A stretch of 64,000 bases of DNA from Leptobrachium leishanense (lineage: Eukaryota > Chordata > Amphibia > Anura > Megophryidae), in the NCBI GenBank assembly GCA_009667805.1, contig CM019065.1:154540101-154604100 (forward strand), in the 5' to 3' direction. How positions within the stretch are numbered: the stretch's first letter is position 1; each line of letters begins with the position of its first letter. Under the pieces are notes generated by a model. That model ran no database searches. It was not told the DNA's origin and saw only the letters and a list, made by a program, of their open reading frames with translations. A program made the position numbers and the translations under genes. Positions 45,379 through 56,590 of this stretch are shown one piece after another.

Positions 45379-48300
45379 ATGCTTTCTCTCACGCTTCTAC
45401 TCTTTACTTCTACCTTTCTCCTTAAATGGAACTCCTGCCCCTCTACCACCGACCCCTACACTATCTGCATCTCTCCCTCCCTCCTCTCGTCCCACATGAT
45501 GGCCTCATATGAGCTCCTTTGTTTCCTCAGAACATGGTCTCCCTCTAACTCTCGTGCTGCCTCCCACTCCCACAAATCCCATTCCCACCTTCTCTTTCTC
45601 ACCCTCCTGCTGTTACTCTATTCAGGTGACATATCCCCTAACCCTGGCCCCACAACACATCCAATACTTCACTCTCATCCTATCTCCATCGCACATAAAT
45701 CACCTCCCTGCAAGCCCAGCAACCTCATTCCCATCATCCCTCAGCGCCTGTCCTCTTTCTCCTGCGCACTCTGGAACGCTCGCTCTGTGTGCAACAAACT
45801 CACAGCCGTCCATGACCTCTTCCTTTCAAACTCCTTCAACCTCCTAGCTTTAACTGAAACCTGGCTAACTCCCTCTGACACGGCCTCCGTTGCTGCTCTC
45901 TCACATGGCGGTCTACACTTGAGCCATACCCCCAGACCGGGTGAGAGAAATGGTGGCGGGGTCGGGCTCCTGCTCTCTCCCACCTGCACCTACCAGCATC
46001 TCCCTCCACCCCCATCCCTCTCCTTCTCCTCCTTCGAGACACACTGCATCCGCCTGTTCTCTCCTCTGGCTCTCAGGGTGGCAGTCATCTACCGCCCACC
46101 GGGACCAACCTCCCAGTTCTTTGACCACTTTGCTACCTGGCTTTCTCACTTCCTGTCTTCTAATCTTCCATGCCTAATTCTCGGGGACTTCAACATTCCC
46201 ATTGACGATCCTTCCGCTCCTGCTGCCTCCAAACTTCTTTCACTCACATCCTCCCTTGGACTCACACAATCCTCCCTCCTCCCTACCCACCGCGATGGTC
46301 ACGTTATTGACCTGGTCTTTTCCAACCTCTGCTCCATTTCGGAGTTCAAATGTCGCCCTTTCCCCATCTCTGACCACCACCTTCTCTCTTTCAACCTATC
46401 TGGACTTCCTAAACACCCTGCTCCCCCACCCCGCACACACACTCGCAGAAATCTACATGCTGTGGACCCCCATCAATTCTCCAACCTACTTCACCACCTC
46501 CCTCACACCTCATCCTTCACCTGCCCTGATGCTGCCACTAATCACTACAACACTACGCTTATCTCTGCTCTTGACACTCTTGCTCCTCTTCGACTCTGCA
46601 AGGCCCCACGCCGCCAGCTTCAGCCCTGGCACACCCTCCAAACTCGCTACCTGCAAAGATGCTCCCGCACTGCAGAGCGTGCCTGGAGGAAATCCCGCTC
46701 TGAAGCTGATTTTGTTCACTTCAAGTTTATTCTCCGGTCATACACCTCTGCCCTCCACTTGGCCAAACAATCCTTCTTCTCATCTCTTATATCTACGCTG
46801 TCCTCCAACCCTAAACGGCTCTGGTCCACCTTCAACACCCTCCTCCACCCACCTGCACCTCCCCCCTCAGCTGCCTTCAGCGCTCAAGACCTGGCAGACT
46901 ACTTCCTCAGTAAAACTTTAACTATCAGAAGCAACATCCCAACACAAGATAGTTATCTGCCTCCTCCACTCCCACAGGTCCCCTCTGCCACCCTCTGCCG
47001 CTTCCTCCCACCACTGAGGAGGAAGTCAATTCCTTATTGTCCTCCTCACATCTCACCACGTGCCCGCTTGACCCCATTCCCTCACATCTAATTCCTCCCC
47101 TCTCCTCCTCCCTCACCCCTGCTCTCACACACATCTTCAACCTATCTCTCTCCACTGGCTCCTTTCCATCCGCCTTCAAACATGCACTAGTTACCCCTTT
47201 ACTAAAGAAACCATCCCTAGACACCAACTCTCCATCCAACTACCGCCCTGTATCCCTGCTTCCCTTCACATCAAAGCTCTTAGAAAAACTAGTCTTCAAC
47301 CGCCCTCCCTCTTCCTGTCCTCCAATTCCCTACTTGACCCCCTGCAATCTGGCTTCCGTCCCCTACACTCAACTGAAACTGCCCTCACCAAAGTCACCAA
47401 CGACCTCCTAACTGCTAAAAAACACGGCCACTATTCTATTCTCATCCTGCTTGACCTCTCGGCTGCTTTTGACACTGTTGACCACCCCCTCCTTCTACAG
47501 ACCCTCAACTCTCTGGGTCTCGGTGACACTGCACTTGCTTGGGTTGACTCCTATTTATCCAACAGGTCCTTCTGTGTGTCCTTTGCTGGTAACTCCTCCT
47601 CCTCATTGCCTCTATCTGTTGGTGTACCTCAAGGCTCTGTCCTTGGTCCTCTGCTCTTTTCCATCTACACCTCCTCCCTGGGCAAAATCATCAACAGCTT
47701 TGGCTTTAATTACCACCTCTACGCTGATGACACTCAGATCTACCTCTCTACCCCTGATCTCTCTCCCCCTGTCCTTTCAAAAGTCAGTGACTGTTTATCT
47801 GGCATCTCCTCCTGGATGGCCTCCCACCACCTAAAGATCAACATGTCAAAGACTGAGCTCCTACTTATTCCTCCCTCTAATGCCTCCCCACCTCCTGACT
47901 TCTCTATCACGGTGGAGGGTATCACCATCTCCCCATCAAACCAAGTTCGCTGTCTTGGAGTTACACTGGACTCTGCTCTTTCCTTCATCCCCCACATCAA
48001 GTCTCTTTCCTCCTCCTGCCGATACCAACTGCGTAATATTTCCAGAATTCGGCCATTTCTTACCGCGGTCACCACAAAACAACTCATACACGCCCTGGTA
48101 ATCTCCCGACTCGATTATTGCAATAATCTCTTATCTGGCCTCCCTCTGTCCCACCTCTCCCCCCTACAATCCATCCTGAACGCCTCCGCCAGGCTAATTC
48201 ACCTCACCCGCCGCTCTGTCTCTGCCGCTCCCCTCTGCGAGTCCCTTCACTGGCTCCCCATCCACTGCAGAATTAAGTTCAAAATCCTTATCCTTACCTA

Positions 48301-48568
48301 CAAAACCCTCACTAACTCAGCGCCCCACTACCTGTCCTCACTAATCACCAAATACACCCCAGCCCGCTCCCTAAGGTCAAACAGTGACCTGCGCCTAGCT
48401 TCTCCCCGCATCACCTCTTCCCATGATAGACTGCAGGATTTCTCACGCGCAGCCCCCACTCTCTGGAACGCTCTCCCTCGTACTGTCAGACTTTCCCCTA
48501 ACTTCTCTTCCTTCAAACGCTCCCTGAAAACATTCCTATTTAGGGAAGCCTACCACCCAACTCACTGA
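45379..48568 (+). pseudogene. L2 ORF2: endonuclease and reverse transcriptase
   Basis: The endonuclease is in the first frame (45379-47091): LLYSGDISPNPGP, CALWNARSVCNKL, LTETWL, RVAVIYRPPGP, ILGDFNIPID, FPISDHHLLSF. RT continues in a second frame (about 47037-47411, [19 protein letters not shown]) and a third (about 47450-48568, [26 protein letters not shown], catalytic [34 protein letters not shown]). Both changes are -1. Apart from these shifts the protein looks intact to its end at 48568. Confidence 0.92.
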
Positions 48569-48842
48569 CGCAACCATCAATCACTCTCACCTTACAGTCC
48601 TCTCCTCCTGTTTCCAACCCCAACCCTCCCAGATTGTGAGTTCCTACGGGAATAGGGCCCTCATCTCCTCCTGTACTGTTTGTCAAATGTTGTTCAATAT
48701 ATTGTAACCCTGTCTGTACTGTGCTTATTGTACAGCGCTGCGGAATATGCTGGCGCTTTATAAATAAATAATAATAAATAATAATAATAATAAATAATAA
48801 ATACAACTTGATCACAAGCTGTGAGGTGCCATTTACCCAGAA

Positions 48843-50079
48843 CAGGGGCGTCACAAGGGGGGGGGGCGACACCACCCCCTAGGGTGACACCCTAAAAAAA
48901 TATATATATATTTTTTTCACAAAAATATTTTACCAGGAAGGATACATTGAGAATTCTTTCATTTTCAAGTATGTCCTGGGTAGGCAAGGCCTAGGCTGGC
49001 ACTTTCCAGGGGGTGGCAAAAAAAACACCACTAAAGGGGATATTCACAGAGCAACGAAATGACGCAGAAATTTCAGTGTTCTGTTGTTCCCCGCACTTTG
49101 GGAAATCAAATTTCCCCGGTGAATTCACCACAGGGTCCCTGAAGTGCAGGGAATCAGCCACCGAATGCTGCCGCAAACCCGTCGCCTGCTGTTTTAAAAA
49201 AAACTACTTAACGAAAATGTCTGGAATTAACATATAAGTTCCTATGAATGATAATAAAAAGGTCTGTTACAGAAAAAAAAGAAAAACCGCTATTAGAAAA
49301 AAAAATGGATTTTTTTTTGAAAAATGTCTAAAAGATACTAAAAAAATTAAATCAATAAGGCTGGGGTCAGATGAACGCAGTGCGAATGTGCGTTTAGCCG
49401 CACTTTATTACGGCTGTGGTAGCAGCAAATGACGTCCAACGCAGGCCCACACACGAAGTACGGCCGCACGAAAGTTCGGCCGTGCAACGCAAGCGGCAAA
49501 CAAAGCATTTTTGCAAGAACGTCGAACCGCTAGTATTGACGTACAGAGTGTGCTGCGTCCGCATAGCGGCGTGTGTGCATGATTAGGAGACGTCAGACAC
49601 TGCTCATGTCTGGCCTACATAATGTCCAGACACCCAAAGTTTCCTGGTTTGGATCCGTAAAAAATCACGGCCGTAATTGCACACCGTATGACCGCCATCG
49701 CGTATTCCGTGAAAAAGTACGTCCATGCGTTCGGACGCACTTTTTTACGGACGATGCGAAAAATGCGTTCATCTGACCTTAGCCTTAATAAAGAGTTTTT
49801 TTTACAATGGATTAAAGGAATAAACAGTTTATTAGATATTGGATAAAACCAGGAATATTTTTAACATTAAAACCTATGGTGTTCATTCGCCTGAATAAAC
49901 CTGCTAAATGAAAACACCAGACATCAGGACATTTCTTTGCTGTTCGGTGACGGTAATGTGCGCCGTCTATTATGAGCATTTAGTGTTATATGGGAGTACT
50001 GACTTATGAGTAAAAGTAGTTAAAAAAAAAACGTAAAACTCGGGGGGGGGGGGTGACACCAATCCTAGTGACGCCACTG
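48843..50079. mobile_element. Non-autonomous hAT element 2
   Basis: Left CAGGGGCGTCACAAGG and inverted right CAGTGGCGTCACTAGG. Flanking 8-mers ACCCAGAA and ACACAGAG match at 6 of 8, a decayed duplication. The interior shares sequence in reverse with the first hAT element (GTGAATTCACC, CCCTGAAGTGCAGGGAA) and carries the inverted LINE tail at about 48917-48975. MITE 6 is nested inside. No transposase. Confidence 0.75.
49359..49784. mobile_element. PIF/Harbinger-like MITE 6
   Basis: Termini GGCTGGGGTCAGATGAACGC and the complement of GCGTTCATCTGACCTTAGCC. TAA left (49356-49358), TTA right (49785-49787). Same subfamily and length as the 53799 and 1562 copies. Nested in hAT element 2. Confidence 0.7.
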
Positions 50080-50780
50080 ACACAGAGTATGCCAAAACAT
50101 ACTTATCCACTACATTACAAACATAAAAACAGGTGCAAACCCACACTATTCGCACGCCCTTAAGATACAGCACAGAAGCCGTAATAAAAATATTAAAGGA
50201 TCAGATCTCAGTGCTGCAAACATAACTTTAATCTCTGAAACATGTGGAATTAGTGGTACAGATAATGAATCTGAAACCAGACCAAAACCACAATATGCTT
50301 CACTCTCAAGCTGGTTGTGCCATTTTTTTTAATACCGTTTTTTAGTTTATGAAATTTTGATTTCTGGAAATGAAAAATGCAATTTCAGTCCAAATTTCAA
50401 AACTGAAAAAGTAGCCAGACTGGGGCACACTGTCACCCCTGCATGGGATCATCAGCAGGAAGCAGCCTGATGAGACTGGTCACCCCTCCCCCATCACATA
50501 GGAGCAGAAACATGAAAGGCTGGGAGAGACCAGGGCCATATATGTAAATTAGGACATAAAGGGTCTTATTTACACTTTCTAACATTATAGTTTAGAGACT
50601 CGTTGCTGGAAGTTTTACTTCATTTGAAGCTCTGTTATACACTAGCACACTCCAAACTTATTGCACCTCTAAAAGGGGGTTATTCAAGAAAAAAAAAAGC
50701 ACTGCTCCCTCGATTTATTAACCTATGAATGAATAAATGAATACAAATGGTCAATGTGAATGAAATTGTATCATTGCTAA
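50080..50780. other. Upstream flank of slc25a37, no gene seen
   Basis: About 700 bp with no supported frame and no repeat recognised except short A-runs. It directly precedes the CpG-rich promoter-like region. Confidence 0.5.
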
Positions 50781-50792
50781 CGGTCTCCCATG

Positions 50793-51097
50793 TTATCACC
50801 ACCACACAGGACTCTTATCATTCCCGCTCTTTCACAACACACCTTATAAACAGAGAGGGCGTGGTGCCACTGGGAAGTAATAGCCAATCATCACCGCCTT
50901 CTCGACGCTGTCCGCGGCAGTAACAGACGCGTTGGTGGGCCCTGGTTGGCTTTCCACAGACCACGCCTTGGGAGTGATGTCACGCTGGAGTGTGGCTTGG
51001 CGTGCAGCGCTTTGGCTTTAGTCAGCGGGCTGGACTCGGCCTGCTCAGTGCTCCGGGGGCCTCTGTGAGGGGAAGGGAGGACCCACACAGCCGGGGC
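50793..51097 (+). promoter_or_regulatory. Putative slc25a37 promoter and 5-prime UTR
   Basis: Two TTATCA motifs (TGATAA on the other strand, GATA-factor type) at 50793-50798 and 50815-50820, a CACCACCACAC stretch between them, GGGCGTGG near 50858 and CCAAT at 50884-50888. These are followed by a CpG-rich stretch containing CCGCGG. No canonical TATA box. Erythroid control of mitoferrin-1 by GATA-1 is established in vertebrates; use of these sites is inference. The transcription start is unknown. Confidence 0.5.
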
Positions 51098-51268
51098 ATG
51101 GAGCTGCGAAGCCCTGGGCTTCCCTTGGAGGGAGTGCCCGTACTGACGGGGGAGAGCGACGAATATGAGTGCCTGCCAGAAGGGTCCTCTCATGTCATAC
51201 ACATGCTGGCGGGAGCTGTGGCCGGGGTGCTGGAACACACTGTCATGTATCCAGTGGACTCGGTCAAG
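51098..51268 (+). CDS. slc25a37: Mitoferrin-1, first coding exon
   Basis: The only host gene recognised. ATG 51098 opens 57 codons that end exactly at AAG|GTGAGT, a consensus splice donor in phase 0. The peptide starts MELRS, as mitoferrin-1 does, has an acidic stretch ([12 protein letters not shown]) and then the first transmembrane helix of a mitochondrial carrier ([13 protein letters not shown]) ending in the signature PVDSVK. Mitoferrin-1 imports iron across the inner mitochondrial membrane for heme and Fe-S synthesis, notably in erythroid cells. VMYPVDSVK favours SLC25A37 over SLC25A28, which has Ile-Asp-Cys at that place. I did not find exon 2 in the window, so the first intron probably exceeds 12 kb. 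Confidence 0.85.
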
Positions 51269-52022
51269 GTGAGTCTGCTGGGGGTGGGCGGGGCCCTGGC
51301 AGGTGTCATGGCGCGGCGCATGATGGCATGGCTTGCACTGGGCAGAAGGAAGTCTGATACACCATGAGGACGGCATCTGCTAATACAGAGCATATGGCAA
51401 CTCAGACACCTGATGAACCTGTCATGTCACCCCTTCCAGCGCTATCGCATGTGTACCTGCTTGGGTAAAGTGCCTTGACTGAGCCCTAATGCACTGTGTG
51501 TGCTCCCCAGGTGTGCACAGCCCCTCAACTGCGTCTAAGTGGTCACTTGGTGCAGTATTGCAAAGGAATTACAGGTTTCAGGACAACTTTTCTGGTTTTG
51601 AGGTTTGTTTTGTAATTTTTGTTCTATTGCAATAGTAGTCAGTTGGCATTGCCTCCAGTGCCCTGCTTGGTCAATAACCTGACCTCCTACATGGTGCCAG
51701 AATCTGTCTATAGCAGCGACCTGACCCTCAGAGTATACCTGGCCTGCATTTTCCTGTATACTTTGAATGCATAGAGAATCGTGCGAGGCTAGTTCCAAAA
51801 CCACTGGGGAGCCAGAGCTTGTCATCCCTGGTCTACAGGAACTGAGGATGCATCTTGTATATAGAATAATTTAACCACATAGTAAGCATGTGATATTACC
51901 ACTCCAAGTACCTACTGTAGTTTTTATTTTTCTGCGTGGTTTGCGTTTTAGCTCTAAATTTTCCTCTTCCATAGTTTATGGATCCTACATATTATTATTT
52001 TATATATGGTTCTTGCTTGCCA

Positions 52023-53763
52023 TTAACCCCTTAGTGACGGGCGGTTTTACACAAATCCGTCCTTTAGTGACCGCTGCTGTTTTTACGATTCTGCGCGGTT
52101 AGTGTTTAGGTCAAATTTTCCTCTTACTCGTTTATTCAACCCACACATTATACACCCTTTTTCCCGCCATTAAATGGACTTTCTAGAAATACCATTACTT
52201 TCATCATATCCAATAATCTACTATAAAAAAAAACATGACATATGATGAAAAAATGGAAACACTTTTTTGTAATTCCCCAAAATCTACAACCACCAATAAA
52301 TACCCCGGCTAAATAGTTTCAAAATTTTATCCCGAGAATAGAAATGCCCAATTTTTACAGGTTTTTGCCTTTTAACCACTTGAATGCTAAGGACGCGCTC
52401 AGCGCGTCCTCAGCATTCCCGCTGGTGTGCTGAGGACGCGCTGAGCGCGTCCTCACATTGGGGTCAGCGTTCGGCCGGGTTCCGGCCGATCGCTGGCCCC
52501 TCCGGTGCGGGCTGACATCCTGGATGTCAGCCCGGCATCCGGACCAGCAGCCGCCATTATTAGGTGTCATCGCGGGGGCGCGATGACACCTAATTCAGGT
52601 GCCCCCCCCGCATGTGCGGAGGAGGCGCCTGAAAGGGAGGGGGGGAGGTCCTTCGGACCTCTCTCCTCCCGATCGGTGGCTCTGCGGGGCTTAACCCAGG
52701 CATCATTTGGAAGGGCACAGCCTGCCCTTCCAAATGATGCCTGGCATTAACCCCTGGGGAGCTGGATCGCGAATCGGCGCTGAAAAGCGCCGGTTCGCGA
52801 TCCTTTCCCGGAGCTGGCCGACATCTTGGATGTCGGCCAAGCTTCCGGGAACTCCCCCAGAGGACTGGCGTCATCGTGCGTAGCACGATGACGCCAGTCC
52901 TACAGTTAACCCCTAACTGCCACCAAGTGTGGAGATAAGGAGTTCATTGGAACTCCCTATCTCCCGATCCGTGGCAGTTAGGGGTTAAATTTTGATATGG
53001 TTGGATCGGCCAGAGCATGGCCGTTCCAACGATACCAAACATGAAAGTTAAAAATTTTGTAAAAAAAAAACAAAAAAAAAAAACTTTATTTTTTTTGGTT
53101 TGTTAGTGTAGCAATATTGTTCCCATTTCAATTATAATGTGAACAATGATGCTGCACTAACGATTTTTGTATGCGGTGCGTTTGTTAAAAATAGTGTCAT
53201 TTTCCCCAAAAAAAAATGTAACGAGACCCCATCTCTAATTTTTTTAACAAGCGCACCCCATACAAAATATAACCGCAATTGCTCGCATGTTAAAATGTGG
53301 AAAAAAACACTTTACACATTGTAAATTATTAAATACATATATTATTGCATTTTTTGTTATAATATACAGACATGACATAACGTATACATATAATAATGAC
53401 ATATTATGAATCTACCGAGTCTGACGGAAAGAACGATATATAATATGTCGGTGTCATATACTAAAATAAGCCTTAAAAACACGTTTAAACATGATGCGCA
53501 AAACAGGTAAAAAATGACCTCAGCACAGGGGCGGGAAAAGCCTCAGCAGCGAAAGGGTTAACCCTTTCACTGCTGAGCCAGTATGTGCGCTGCACTCATT
53601 CTGACCATTTTGTGCTAATTATTTTAAGATGACAGCCTAGGTCCTATTTAATTACCCCCCCCCCCCCCGACAGAAAAAACTTTAAAAAAACCCATTTTTA
53701 TATATATTATTATTATTATTATTATTATTATTTTAAACCAAACCTGGTCATATTTGGTATCAT
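52023..53763. mobile_element. Second H-type TTAA element, interrupted and right-truncated
   Basis: TTAACCCCTTAGTGACGGGC at 52023 and the following 350 bp match 35218-35577. The continuation TTAACCCTTTCACTGCTGAGC at 53558 matches 35578 onward. Copy C is inserted between them. The element reads into TTAAACCAAACCTGG (about 53736) and stops at about 53763 in a LINE 3-prime tail. A C-run at about 53656 and an (ATT)n run lie inside. 51269-52022 before it shows no recognised feature. Confidence 0.7.
52372..53561 (-). mobile_element. Serial-hairpin TTAA element (copy C)
   Basis: TTAACCACTT at 52372 to AAAGGGTTAA ending 53561. The corresponding uninterrupted sequence at 35570-35590 (CCTTTTAACCC) is the empty site, proving a TTAA duplication. 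Stems are very regular: 52701-52716/52724-52739, 52765-52780/52787-52802 and 52861-52879/52883-52901. About 1.19 kb, same orientation as copy B. The right half is AT-rich. No gene. Confidence 0.88.
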
Positions 53764-53798
53764 TAGAAAACGAGAGCTCAATGTATCCTTCCTGGTAA

Positions 53799-54223
53799 GG
53801 CTAGGGTCAGACTGAGGCAGTGCGAACGCGCGTGCAGCCGCACTTAATCACGGCCGTAGTAGCAGCAAGTGCCAGGCAATGACGGCCAATATACGAAGTA
53901 CGGTCGCACAAAAGTCCGGCTGCGCAACGCAAGTGGAAAATGAACGCATTTTTTCGAGAACGTGAAACCGCAGGTACTGACGTACAGAGTGCGCTGCGTC
54001 CACTAGCGGCGTGTGTGTGTGATTAGGAGACGTCAGACGCTGCTAATGTCCGGCCAACATAACGTCCAGACACAAAAAGAGTTTTATTGATGATCCGTAC
54101 AAAATCACGGACGAAAATGCGCATCGTATGACCGCTATCGCGTATTCTGTGAAAAAATGCGTCAATTCGTTCGAACGCACTTTTTCACAGACAACATAAA
54201 AATGCGTTAGTCTGACCCTAGCC
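53799..54223. mobile_element. PIF/Harbinger-like MITE 7 in a LINE tail
   Basis: TAA at 53796-53798 and 54224-54226. The host reads TCCTTCCTGG-TAA and TAA-AATACTTT, and the uninterrupted form TCCTTCCTGGTAAAATACTT is present at about 30399-30416. This is direct proof of a 3-bp TAA duplication for the family. Confidence 0.85.
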
Positions 54224-54259
54224 TAAAATACTTTCTAAAAAAAAATAAAAAAAAATACA

Positions 54260-55032
54260 TGTGCATGAAACTCTTGAACTTTGATCCCCAAAATCTACAA
54301 CCGCCAAAAAAGACCCCTGCTAAATAGTTTCTAAAATTTTGTCCCATGTTTAGAAATTTGACTGTGCTGATGTTTAAACACTGTTTGAAGTAATGTTTTA
54401 TATGACCCAGACACACTTGTCCCGTTTCTTGCCCCCCCCCCCCCCCCGCCAACCAAACATGGTTGTTTGGCGGTGCAATCATGTCAAATGATACTGCACA
54501 TGACCCTCTGCCACTTAAGGGGATCCAACAGACCCCCTCATCTCCCAATCTTCACCACTAGGCAGCTAGGTTATTTGCCCAAATGTCATTGTGCGCAAAG
54601 TCAGTGGGTGGGGAGGCCCTGGAGGCTTGGCCGACATCCAAGATGTCAGCCACCTCCAGGACAAGTCTGTGATCTGGATCACAGATCAGCACATAAAGGG
54701 TTAAAGAGGCAATGTGACCTTTCCAGTGATGCCTGTCATTCTATTTGTTCCCCCCCCCCCTCCAATTTTCTGCTGACCGGGAGGGGGACACTCTCCAGTA
54801 TGTGTGCCCGGTGTTTGGGTGCCTGCTGGGGGCGATGACATTGGTTGCAACGACTGGTCCATAAAGCTGGAGGTCTAATTCAAGGAAGTCTGACCACAGG
54901 ACCCCAGCCAGAGAGGTATGTATAGGGAGGGATGGGAGGTTTAATGTACATGACATTCAGGGTATGTCCTTGGTCCTTAAGTGACCATTGTCTCAGGATG
55001 TACCCTGTACGTCATTGGTCCTTCAGGGGTGA
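54260..55032 (+). mobile_element. Decayed serial-hairpin element (copy D)
   Basis: The left part matches the 35.48-kb and 52.26-kb AT-rich segment (CCGCCAAAAAAGACCCC, GCTAAATAGTTTC). Then degraded hairpins follow, such as CCTGGAGGCTTGGCCGACATC/GATGTCAGCC...CCTCCAGG near 54619-54660 and ATCTGTGATC-type pairs, ending GTACCCTGTACGTC...CCTTCAGGGG near 55030. Most stems are broken. Frames here are not supported as genes. Confidence 0.55.
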
Positions 55033-55180
55033 AACTTAATCTGTTCTCACTGGGAGTTGTTTGTTTTGACGGAATTACTCAGAACCTGAGACTTTTTTTA
55101 TTAAATAACTTGCTGTCACAGGTCCGGGTTATTTACTGCACTCGGCCTAACACGCTATTCTATAATAACTATACCCTGTC

Positions 55181-55372
55181 ATGGGTGCTCTTGAAAAGTT
55201 ACTTGGTACAGTCACAGACCAGATAATGGTACCTGGTACACCATATGATCCGAAAAGGCACTTCCAGGGTGACAGCCAGCCAACAGTGTGGGACAGCCTT
55301 CGTCAAGCTCTGCTCATGGAAGAGCCATGCGCAAACACGGAGGCACCTAGTGCTGAACCAGATAAGTGGTAG
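55181..55372 (+). other. Unrecognised 63-codon frame in the presumed intron
   Basis: ATG 55181 to TAG 55370-55372, product starting MGALEKLLGTV and ending SAEPDKW. Composition looks more protein-like than the neighbouring frames and it does not fall in a hairpin or tandem repeat. I recognise no domain and see no obvious splice signals in register. It could be an exon, a fragment of an unknown element or chance. Confidence 0.15.
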
Positions 55373-55394
55373 TTGCAGTTTGTGAAGTGATCTC

Positions 55395-56590
55395 ATTTAA
55401 AGGAGCACTCTCATATTTTTTTTTAATGGTCAGGATATGTGGAGTGCCCCTGCTTACCAGACTCAGTTTTTTGCTAAAAAGTTGGGTGGAGGCCCTTTTT
55501 TCACCCCACTCAGCATCACCAGCGGCCAGAAAATTTGAATTTCCTGGCTGCCGGTTACTAGTGATGTCAGCATGCAGGGAGTGTGACAACATTGCCGTCT
55601 GAGACCAATTGTGTTAGTGATGGGTCTGAGGCCACTATGGATCGGATGCATTGTCCTGCCATGCGTTACGGGACTTGCCTAAAGCTTGCATGTCCTGTTG
55701 TGGTGCGTAGTTTTGCATTTCCTACACTACCCAAGTAGCAGAGGAATCGCAAACTGCGCAGAAAAGCTTCGGGGAGTCCCTGGGCCGAGGAGTTGAGCAC
55801 AGCGAATTACAAAGTGCAAGTAAATTTGGCCAAAAAAATTGGGCAGAGGAAATTATTTACAGTCAAAAAGGACACTCTACTTAAGACCCCAGAGCAATAT
55901 AAATCTCCTGGTGAATATTGCAGCAAGTGCCCTGATTTGCTTCAGCTGCTTTTGCTATACAAAGTCTGCTTCTCAGGTGCCTGGCTTGGTTCGACACATG
56001 CCAGTTGACACTAGCAAGCAAAGCTGCCTGTTTCTTTGCCCTTAGCTGTCAGTAGCTCTTAACCCCCTTCTGACGGGTGATGCCCACCTGTTAAGGGGTT
56101 TAAACTGAGGGGTACTGGTACAACTCACCACCACGTGCCACCGCAGGCCTTTGATTTGGCCTGCTGATGCGTGTCATTGGCTGCAGGGGGTGGCCTGCTT
56201 TCAGGCCGGCTCTGTAGCCAGTGACGCATGCCAGCTGCGTGGCGGGGCTGAGGCAGGGCATAAAAGTGTGTCCTGCATGTTCAAGGCTGCCCGCTGCGTG
56301 GACCTCCTAGTATGTCCTATGGCATTAAATGGATACTCTAGACAGCATGGCTACTTAAAGGAACACTCTGCTCATCCTCACCCCTTTTTTTTTTTTTTTC
56401 TTCTTTTGAAGGGGTCAGGATGTGTAGTCTCCCTCCTTGCTGCACTGATCTTGCAGAAAAGCAGGTTGAAGTGGAGTTTCCTCCACTCAGCATCACCAGC
56501 AGCTGAGGATTTAGGATTTCCCTGCTGTCAGTTGCTAGTGACATCTGCATGCAGGGAGTGTGCTGACATCACGCTCTCTTGACCGCCTGT
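55395..56590 (+). repeat. Two copies of a dispersed repeat (55395-55600 and 56357-56590)
   Basis: Both open with AAAGGARCACTCT and share GGTCAGGATRTGT, CCACTCAGCATCACCAGC, GTTRCTAGTGAY and GCATGCAGGGAGTGTG. Between them, 55601-56356 holds no supported gene. A 45-bp stretch at 56059-56103 begins TTAACCCCCTTCTGACGGG and ends AAGGGGTTTAA, like the two tips of a TTAA element joined. 56600-56810 and 60080-60240 are a further related pair (GTGAAGTGCGAAAGTCC type). Confidence 0.5.

Larger units (their letters stand above)
43850..48803 (+). mobile_element. L2-clade LINE with tandem-repeat 5-prime leader
   Basis: The leader starts near 43850 with one copy of a 44-bp motif, a 66-bp VNTR (43952-44757), a TATA-like CCTATATAACAAC (about 44957) and a 44-bp VNTR (45011-45318). 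The coding region is 45379-48568. The 3-prime end carries the L2 signature GTACAGCGCTGCGGAATATG, CTGGCGCTTTATAAATAAAT and an (AAT)n tail to about 48803. The 5-prime boundary is an estimate. Confidence 0.8.

Noticed and set aside
45741..46149. Minus-strand frames across the L2 endonuclease
   Set aside because: They lie antisense to a clearly conserved endonuclease frame and reflect its pyrimidine-rich coding strand.
50465..50510. Second hammerhead candidate starting CTGATGAGA
   Set aside because: The next GAAAC is not joined by a complementary stem II and no closing stem I is seen.
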